NCBI GenBank assembly: GCA_016839405.1
Contig: JAEOUJ010000460.1
Location: 1 to 5,139 of the forward strand
DNA: 5,139 nt
Reading direction: 5' to 3'
Origin: Candidatus Gerdarchaeota archaeon
GTDB lineage: Archaea; Asgardarchaeota; Heimdallarchaeia; JABLTI01
Position 1 is the stretch's first letter. Every line of letters starts with the position of its first letter. Both the position numbers and the translations under genes were made by a program. Under the pieces are notes generated by a model. The model saw nothing but the letters and a program-made list of their open reading frames with translations. It did not search any database and had not been told where the DNA came from. Below are positions 1 through 4,388 of this stretch, in pieces.

Positions 1-642
1 ATTTTCTGTTCCTTGAACTGTTGTAATACTTGATGTTTCTCCTTCAGTAACCGTTAGTATTGGTAATCGTCCAAATAATCTTCCTACTAAACCTCTTGCA
101 CGACCTATTCTTCCGCCCTTAATCAGATATTTTAACGTTTGCGGAAATCCCACAACTTTAACTCTTTTGATAGCATTATTAATAATAGAACATACTTCAT
201 CAATTGTTTTATTTTCCTTTATTGCTTGCACAGCTAAGATAATTAATAATGCTAAAGTCGAGCCAGTAGTTTCTGAATCAAAAAGCCTTATATCAATATG
301 AGGTAACATGTCTCTAGCTTGTTTAGCAGCTTCTAATGTTAAACTTAATTTTCTTGAAATATGAATTGAAATAATGCTATCAGCTTCATTAATAGCATCT
401 TCATATGCTTCAAAAAAAACTGCGGGTGATGGAGGATTTGTTGATGGTGTATCTTTTAAATCTGGCATTTTTTTATAAAATTCTTCTGAATTTAAATCTA
501 CTCCTGATGTAAATTCTTCATCATCCATATAAACTTTTAATGGAACTATTATGATATCTAACTCTTTTGCTAACTCTTCTGGTATGTCACAAGTACTATC
601 CGTTATAATCTTAATATTTGCCAATTTTTTTCTCAGTTCCAT
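1..642 (-). CDS. DegV/FakB-family fatty-acid-binding protein (3' end outside window)
   Basis: The first 214 residues are visible; the family is usually about 280-290 aa, so roughly 70 C-terminal residues lie beyond the left edge. DegV/FakB proteins bind a fatty acid and present its carboxylate to the kinase FakA, giving acyl-phosphate. Visible family signatures are the N-terminal IITDSTCDIP (12-21), DTPSTNPPSP (64-73, matching the family TSQPSP ligand motif), HISRKLSLTLEAA (94-106), FDSETTG (121-127) and LKYLIKGGRIGRAR (170-183). The second half of the usual S-x-L-S-G-T motif is altered, with Leu in place of Gly. The ATG at 642 has an in-frame stop upstream and no clear Shine-Dalgarno. A TTG at 624 would give MANIKIITDS, a more typical family start, with GGAACTGAG just ahead of it, so the start is uncertain. 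It lies 88 bp after the FakA-like gene on the same strand, its expected partner. Family assignment is firm; the lipid bound is unknown. Confidence 0.93.
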   Translation of the reverse strand, partial: MELRKKLANIKIITDSTCDIPEELAKELDIIIVPLKVYMDDEEFTSGVDLNSEEFYKKMPDLKDTPSTNPPSPAVFFEAYEDAINEADSIISIHISRKLSLTLEAAKQARDMLPHIDIRLFDSETTGSTLALLIILAVQAIKENKTIDEVCSIINNAIKRVKVVGFPQTLKYLIKGGRIGRARGLVGRLFGRLPILTVTEGETSSITTVQGTEN

Positions 643-670
643 TAATTTAATGTAAAAATACCTTTAATTT

Positions 671-683
671 TCAAATAAAAGTA
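671..683 (-). promoter_or_regulatory. possible TATA-like element upstream of the DegV gene
   Basis: On the minus strand a TACTTTTATTTGA stretch lies about 30-40 bases before the ATG at 642. An archaeal TATA box here would place transcription initiation roughly 8 bases before that ATG, giving a nearly leaderless message and explaining the missing Shine-Dalgarno. The region is so AT-rich that such matches are expected by chance, so this is weak. Confidence 0.2.
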
Positions 684-692
684 TTTAGATGT

Positions 693-727
693 AAAAAAAG
701 TTATTTTCACCTTTTTTTAGGTGAAAA
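693..727 (-). terminator. hairpin plus T-tract after the FakA-like gene
   Basis: Read on the minus strand, TTTTCACC (727-720) and GGTGAAAA (711-704) form a perfect 8-bp stem with an 8-base A-rich loop. Four bases later comes a run of seven T (699-693). The stem starts three bases after the stop codon of the FakA-like gene. This arrangement resembles an intrinsic terminator, and archaeal termination also uses T-rich tracts. It may end or attenuate the message before the DegV gene. The stem has only three G/C pairs, so it is not very stable. Confidence 0.55.
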
Positions 728-730
728 GTA

Positions 731-1675
731 TTAGTTGGAATTTTCAACAAAAAGAAATTCTCTATGTTGTTTTGACATGTCATCAATTTTTAATCTTGAT
801 ATTCCACCATATTGTTTACATAATCGAATTACAGATTTAGGCTCATTTGTATGAATGTGAACTCTAATCATCGTATTATTTTTAGCAACTACTAATGACC
901 CGCCTTGTTTACTAAGAATTGATCGTGCTTCTTCTGTGGTTAAATAATCAGATTCTATAATGAATTCGGTGCAGAATTGATATTCATCATCCTCTTCTGT
1001 ATCTTGTGCTAATGCATTTGCTTCCACAATCTCATCATCTGTATAATCAATATCTTCATTTTTGAATGCTTTTATCCAACCTTCCATAATATATACAAAA
1101 CCTTGGCCTCCAGCATCAACAACTCCAGCTTTCTTAAGAACTGGTAAAAGCTCTGGTGTATTATCAAGTGTTTTGTTTGCTATATCATATGAAATGTTTA
1201 GCATTTCAATAAAATTCGAACCTTTTTTTGCAGCTGCATTTGCTGCTTCAGCGGATTTTCTAATTACAGTTAAGATTGTTCCTTCTTGTGGATTTAATAC
1301 TGCTTCATATGCTTTAGCAGCACCATCAACAAAAGCTTGTGAAAATTCCAAAGGACCAATATTATTTGAACTATTAATAGAATTACTGAATCCACCAAAA
1401 AATTGAGAAAGAATTACTCCTGAATTCCCAGTTGCACCCATAAAAGATCCACGTGCAATAAGCTGGGCAGTTTCATCGATAGAAGAACATTCATTATTCT
1501 CTAATTCTTCAATAATTGCTTCAACAGTTAGATACATATTAGCACCAGTATCGCCATCAGCTACTGGAAAAACATTAATTGCATTAAGATGTCTACGATA
1601 TTTCTTTAATAGAATAGCAGCTGCTTGCATCATATCAGATAATAATTTGCCAGAGAATAATTGTATTGTTGCCAT
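731..1675 (-). CDS. DAK2 (DhaL-like) fatty-acid-kinase-type protein, FakA-like, short form
   Basis: FakA-type kinases use ATP to phosphorylate a fatty acid carried by a DegV/FakB protein in the cytoplasm. The N-terminal DhaL/DAK2 domain (about 1-205) carries the nucleotide and Mg motif NVFPVADGDTGANM (34-47, with Asp40 and Asp42), the GATGNSGVILSQ loop (80-91), EGTILTVIR (131-139) and AGVVDAGGQGF (183-193). An acidic linker (about 208-232) follows. Residues 233-310 look like the FakA middle domain: YQFCTEFII, then RVHIHTNEP and IDDMSKQH. Cys235, His273 and His275 match the residues I recall as metal ligands in Staphylococcus aureus FakA. The protein ends there at 314 aa, whereas bacterial FakA is about 550 aa; the C-terminal domain is missing. 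The stop is followed at once by a terminator-like hairpin, so the short form looks genuine. The ATG start has AGGAG nine bases ahead. The DegV gene next downstream is its likely partner. Activity on fatty acids is inferred from the family. Confidence 0.9.
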   Translation of the reverse strand: MATIQLFSGKLLSDMMQAAAILLKKYRRHLNAINVFPVADGDTGANMYLTVEAIIEELENNECSSIDETAQLIARGSFMGATGNSGVILSQFFGGFSNSINSSNNIGPLEFSQAFVDGAAKAYEAVLNPQEGTILTVIRKSAEAANAAAKKGSNFIEMLNISYDIANKTLDNTPELLPVLKKAGVVDAGGQGFVYIMEGWIKAFKNEDIDYTDDEIVEANALAQDTEEDDEYQFCTEFIIESDYLTTEEARSILSKQGGSLVVAKNNTMIRVHIHTNEPKSVIRLCKQYGGISRLKIDDMSKQHREFLFVENSN

Positions 1676-1683
1676 TTTAAATT

Positions 1684-1690
1684 TCTCCTG
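1684..1690 (-). promoter_or_regulatory. Shine-Dalgarno of the FakA-like gene
   Basis: The minus strand reads CAGGAGAAATTTAAAATG. The AGGAG core (1689-1685) ends nine bases before the ATG, which is a good ribosome-binding site and fixes the start at 1675. Confidence 0.8.
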
Positions 1691-1759
1691 TTTTAATTAT
1701 GAATATGTATAAAATATTGACATCTATAGTAATTTTAGTAAAGTTAAATTTAAACATTT

Positions 1760-1777
1760 CTTTTATAACTATAAAAG
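1760..1777. promoter_or_regulatory. palindrome with TATA-like cores on both strands
   Basis: The arms CTTTTATA and TATAAAAG are perfect inverted repeats with a 2-base spacer (AC). On the minus strand the sequence AAACCTTTTATAG resembles an archaeal BRE plus TATA box and would start the FakA-like transcript near 1745-1750, leaving a leader of about 70 bases that includes the AGGAG site. The symmetry could equally be a regulator-binding site or a bidirectional promoter. All of this is inferred from sequence shape in an AT-rich spacer. Confidence 0.35.
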
Positions 1778-1806
1778 GTTTTAATAACGCTGTTATATAT
1801 GCTTAA

Positions 1807-1822
1807 AACAAATAAATTTGTT
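1807..1822. repeat. short palindrome AACAAAT-AA-ATTTGTT
   Basis: This is a perfect inverted repeat with 7-bp arms and a 2-base spacer. It has the same 2-base-spacer geometry as the palindrome centred 46 bp to the left, and it directly abuts the first CGAAAA tract. It is a candidate operator; chance occurrence is possible given the base composition. Confidence 0.3.
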
Positions 1823-1888
1823 CGAAAAAAGACGAAAAAAAAATTATTTCATTTATATTAAACGAAAAAAAAGTAAATTTAACGAAAA
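1823..1888. promoter_or_regulatory. four CGAAAA A-tracts in helical phase
   Basis: CGAAAA occurs at 1823, 1833, 1863 and 1883, so the spacings are 10, 30 and 20 bp. A-tracts repeating on one face of the helix bend DNA, so this stretch may be intrinsically curved or may hold repeated protein-binding half-sites. It lies about 170-230 bp ahead of nfo and 150-210 bp ahead of the FakA-like gene. The phasing is seen directly; the function is inferred. Confidence 0.35.
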
Positions 1889-2037
1889 CAGAATTGCTAT
1901 TCAAAAAGATTATAATTAAATTTGAAGTTAATAGGTAGTTTAATTCTTGATTATTATGATTTAGGTTAAAAAAGAAAATTATTTTATAGATTGATTTAAC
2001 TTATTTATGATAAAATTTAATGTATTTTTAAAAAAAA

Positions 2038-2042
2038 GTGAG
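2038..2042 (+). promoter_or_regulatory. weak Shine-Dalgarno of nfo
   Basis: GTGAG lies nine bases before the ATG at 2052 and its GTGA can pair with the UCAC part of the 16S rRNA tail. It is a partial match that supports the annotated start. Confidence 0.45.
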
Positions 2043-2051
2043 TTAAAATAA

Positions 2052-2894
2052 ATGAAAATTGGATTTCATATATCAATATCTGGAGGAATTGAAAAATCTT
2101 TTCAAAGAGCAGCTAAAATTGGATGTGATACTTTTCAAATTTTCACAAGAAATCCCAGAAGTTGGAAACATAAGATTCTATCTGATGAAATAATAATAAA
2201 ATTCAAAAAAAATTTCAAGAAATATAATATAAATCCAATTTATTCTCATATGCCCTATTTAACAAATCTTGCTAGTCCAGATAAAGAAATTTTTAAAAAA
2301 TCCATTTCATCATTAGAAGTCGAATTGAATCGATGCGATTTACTTGGAATTCCTTTTGTTGTTACTCATCTAGGTAGTTCTAAAGGTGAATCAAAGAAAA
2401 TCGGTAAACTAAATATTAATAAAGCGATTAATGATGTGTTCAAAAAATATAATGGTAAGTGTAGAGTTCTATTTGAAAACACAGCAGGAAAAAAACAATT
2501 TTTAGGTTCAAGTTTATCAGATATTTGTACAATTATAAAAGAAAATGAACATACAGATAGGATTGGTTTATGTTTTGATACATGTCATGCTTTTGTATCA
2601 GGATATGATATTAGAAGTGCAAAAGTTATTGAAAATTTATTATCACAAATAGATGACTCTATTGGTTTAAAAAAACTTCTTCTTGTTCATTGTAATGATG
2701 CTAAATTTGATTTAGGATCTGGTATAGATAGACATGAGCATATTGGATTAGGAAAAATTGGAAAAAAAGGATTTAAAAATTTAATAAAAAATAAGTATTT
2801 GAAAAGAATTCCATTTATTTGCGAAACACCTGTTGATGAGTATAGAAATGATGAAGAAAATTTACATTATTTAAAGTCCCTTTTAATAAAGTAA
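2052..2894 (+). CDS. nfo: endonuclease IV (apurinic/apyrimidinic endonuclease)
   Basis: The 280-aa product has the full usual length of endonuclease IV, a TIM-barrel enzyme that cuts DNA 5' to abasic sites and removes blocked 3' ends in base excision repair. All nine ligands of the trinuclear zinc centre known from the E. coli enzyme can be placed: His66 (in YSHMPYLTNLASP), His106 (VTHLGSS), Glu142 (LFENTAG), Asp176 and His179 (LCFDTCHAF), His213 (LVHCND), Asp226 and His228 (GIDRHEHIGLG) and Glu258 (ICETP). The N-terminal IGFHISISGG and QIFTRNPRSW are also typical. The start has a weak GTGAG site nine bases upstream. The gene is transcribed alone: its upstream neighbour is divergent, and its stop codon is one base from the stop of the convergent folliculin-like gene. 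The protein is lysine-rich, in line with the AT-rich genome. No truncation or missing catalytic residue is seen. Confidence 0.97.
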   Translation: MKIGFHISISGGIEKSFQRAAKIGCDTFQIFTRNPRSWKHKILSDEIIIKFKKNFKKYNINPIYSHMPYLTNLASPDKEIFKKSISSLEVELNRCDLLGIPFVVTHLGSSKGESKKIGKLNINKAINDVFKKYNGKCRVLFENTAGKKQFLGSSLSDICTIIKENEHTDRIGLCFDTCHAFVSGYDIRSAKVIENLLSQIDDSIGLKKLLLVHCNDAKFDLGSGIDRHEHIGLGKIGKKGFKNLIKNKYLKRIPFICETPVDEYRNDEENLHYLKSLLIK

Positions 2895-2895
2895 A

Positions 2896-4038
2896 TCATG
2901 CGAAAACATCATAAGTACTTGCTTCACGAGCTATTATTGGTGCTAAATAATCTATTTTTTTAGTAGAAACTGGATTCATGCTTTTTGCTATAGTTACAAT
3001 TATACCCATTTTTTCACTATTAAACATTGGAGCTACAGTACTAATGTCACCTTCTGTAATTTCCTTTCTCATTGCTAATTCGGACAATAAACTTGCGCTG
3101 GTAATGATTTCACTAATTCTATCATTAACTTTCTGTTCAACAGCATTTTCATTTAATCCTTTAAGAGAATTCAGTAAATCTTTACAGAATTTACTAGATT
3201 CACCACCTGTAACTTTTCCCTTTACTAAATCAACGATTATTGCAGAATCATAAGCTTTTGCTATGTTTTTCTGTGTGCCAATAAGATCAGCTTCAACAAT
3301 TTGATTAGTCCAAAAAACTTTTTTCAATTCCTTATGTGGTGCAAATAATTCTAAACTTGCAATTGCAATTTCCGTCATAACCTCATCGCCGGTTACTACA
3401 ACTGGTTTACCAATAAGAATTGCTAAAATAGCTTTATCAAGATCTTTTTTAATTACTTTATTGAGAAATTGCATACTACCTTTTGTTTTTGATTTGGTAA
3501 TTGTTATTTTTCTTGCGGCATAAAATTCTTCAATTTCTACTTTATATGATTGAACATCTAATAAAGAATCAATGTTTTGCTTTATTATACTTGGTAAAGT
3601 TTTACCAAATACATATTTATCTCTAATAAGATAGCTAACTTTTTTACATTGTGATGATAAAAATGGTGCTAATCTATACATTTGTAGTTGTTCTCTTGCA
3701 CTCATTAAAACTATAAGTGAACAAGATCTTTGTCCCCCCCTTAGTTTTGGTGCTGGAATTGTGAAAAAATAGGAAAAAGCAATAAGATTTTGTTTCCCAA
3801 AAGGTATTATTGATTCACCACATAATTCACTGTTATTATCAGTGTGTAATGATAATGATCCTATCATAACTTTTACTGCAATATCATTAGCTACTGAATC
3901 ATCCAAATGTTTGTGATAAGCACTAATGGGGCCTATTGTATCATCGAATGTTGCAAAACAAACGGACACATTGTTTTTCTCTAACAATTTATCATTCCCG
4001 CTTTTATAATAATCAAGAAGTTGTGAATTATAAGTCAT
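2896..4038 (-). CDS. folliculin-like longin-DENN protein
   Basis: The 380-aa product (385 aa from the ATG at 4053) looks like a compact relative of eukaryotic folliculin, whose complex with FNIP is a GAP for RagC/D GTPases. Residue numbers here use the 4053 start. The longin half (about 28-170) begins SVCFATFDDTIGPISAY, comparable to human FLCN ALCHFCELHGPRTLF. It then has FSYFFTIPAPKLRGGQRSCS (93-112), which aligns without gaps to human [20 protein letters not shown], so Arg105 falls on the FLCN arginine finger Arg164. The C-terminal half (about 196-385) follows the FLCN DENN order: ILAILIGKPVVV (209-220, human HVLMGNQVIW), FAPHKELKKVFWT and ADLIGT (human FLGL), YDSAIIVDLVKGKVTGG, then a helical tail. 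No transmembrane segment or signal peptide is seen. The ATG at 4038 is preferred because GAGGA lies eight bases before it, and the ATG at 4053 overlaps that site. It overlaps the upstream small gene by 11 bases. Homology is judged by eye against remembered sequence; another longin-DENN family member remains possible. Confidence 0.72.
   Translation of the reverse strand: MTYNSQLLDYYKSGNDKLLEKNNVSVCFATFDDTIGPISAYHKHLDDSVANDIAVKVMIGSLSLHTDNNSELCGESIIPFGKQNLIAFSYFFTIPAPKLRGGQRSCSLIVLMSAREQLQMYRLAPFLSSQCKKVSYLIRDKYVFGKTLPSIIKQNIDSLLDVQSYKVEIEEFYAARKITITKSKTKGSMQFLNKVIKKDLDKAILAILIGKPVVVTGDEVMTEIAIASLELFAPHKELKKVFWTNQIVEADLIGTQKNIAKAYDSAIIVDLVKGKVTGGESSKFCKDLLNSLKGLNENAVEQKVNDRISEIITSASLLSELAMRKEITEGDISTVAPMFNSEKMGIIVTIAKSMNPVSTKKIDYLAPIIAREASTYDVFA
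2955..2961 (+). terminator. possible T-tract terminator of nfo inside the opposite gene
   Basis: A run of seven T on the plus strand lies about 60 bases past the nfo stop, within the 3' end of the convergent gene. Archaeal termination can occur at such T-rich runs, and there is no intergenic space for a terminator. No hairpin accompanies it, so this is tentative. Confidence 0.2.
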
Positions 4039-4348
4039 TTTTATTATCCTCATTGTTTAGATTATATAGACAAATCAAAGTTGTGAGAGTTCTTCCGGAA
4101 ATATGCATAGCGTTAATTCTTTGAACATGTTTACATTTAGCACAATTATTTGAAATTAAATTATTCTTTGTTAGAGGACATAATATTTCTTTGAATTCAA
4201 AAATTATTTTTTCAATCGTTTTGTTCTCAGTAGTACATGGAATATTCGAAAAATTTTTTGCTTTATTCATCAACTTCTTACATTCCCTGATTATTGAATT
4301 TAGTAATTCCTTTACAAAATATTTTAAATTATAATTTAAAAACCCCAA
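4028..4348 (-). CDS. small Cys/His-containing protein of unknown function
   Basis: I do not recognise this family. From the TTG at 4348 it is 106 aa. The first 55 residues appear helical and lysine-rich. The second half has Cys57-Pro, then Cys69-x2-Cys72-x-His74 (in NNCAKCKHVQRI) and His82 in NAMHISGR, a spacing that could hold a zinc ion. The tail is polar (Asn/Asp/Lys). No membrane segment is seen. The start is uncertain: the TTG at 4348 has no Shine-Dalgarno and an in-frame TAG lies just upstream. The ATG at 4270 would give 80 aa, and the TTG at 4273 has AGGGA ten bases before it. All candidates keep the Cys/His cluster. It overlaps the folliculin-like gene by 11 bases and follows the upstream gene by 40 bases, so it probably belongs to one operon and may work with the folliculin-like protein. 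That link is inferred only from position. Confidence 0.65.
   Translation of the reverse strand: MGFLNYNLKYFVKELLNSIIRECKKLMNKAKNFSNIPCTTENKTIEKIIFEFKEILCPLTKNNLISNNCAKCKHVQRINAMHISGRTLTTLICLYNLNNEDNKNDL
4047..4051 (-). promoter_or_regulatory. Shine-Dalgarno that decides the folliculin-like start
   Basis: The minus strand reads ATGAGGATAATAAAAATG. The GAGGA core ends eight bases before the ATG at 4038, while the upstream in-frame ATG at 4053 is part of the same site. This favours the shorter protein. The site lies within the last codons of the upstream gene, as expected for coupled translation. Confidence 0.65.
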
Positions 4349-4388
4349 AGTTTTCTATATTCATGATATTAAATTGCAATTGAAAATT

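Larger units (their letters stand above)
1676..2051. other. gene-free divergent intergenic region
   Basis: This 376-base stretch separates the FakA-like gene (leftward) from nfo (rightward) and must hold both promoters. I see no RNA gene and no convincing protein gene in it. Its contents are a Shine-Dalgarno at each end, two short palindromes (1760-1777 and 1807-1822) and four CGAAAA tracts in helical phase (1823-1888). The nfo promoter is not clear; TTATTTATG around 2001-2009 is one TATA-like candidate at a suitable distance from the start. Confidence 0.7.

Noticed and set aside
1062..1406. Open frame of 114 codons on the plus strand
   Set aside because: It lies wholly antisense to the well-supported DAK2 domain and its translation shows no family features.
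1784..1796. Small inverted repeat ATAAC-GCT-GTTAT
   Set aside because: Arms of only five bases are expected by chance in this composition, and nothing else supports a site.
1699..1806. 35-codon hydrophobic frame on the plus strand starting MNMYKILTSI
   Set aside because: It has no Shine-Dalgarno and overlaps the promoter and palindrome region. Its Ile/Leu/Asn-rich composition is what AT-rich spacer would give.
1676..2051. Search for tRNA, other structured RNA or CRISPR repeats in the spacer
   Set aside because: No cloverleaf, no long stable stem and no regular repeat-spacer pattern is visible.
2978..3253. Open frame of 91 codons on the plus strand
   Set aside because: It is antisense to the C-terminal half of the folliculin-like gene, whose DENN-like order is intact. 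The hydrophobic look is a by-product of the opposite reading.
4053..4053. Upstream ATG giving five extra residues (MRIIK) on the folliculin-like protein
   Set aside because: The ATG forms part of the GAGGA site that serves the ATG at 4038, and it has no site of its own.
3936..4124. Open frame of 62 codons on the plus strand
   Set aside because: It spans the antisense of two overlapping minus-strand genes and has no ribosome-binding site or recognisable product.
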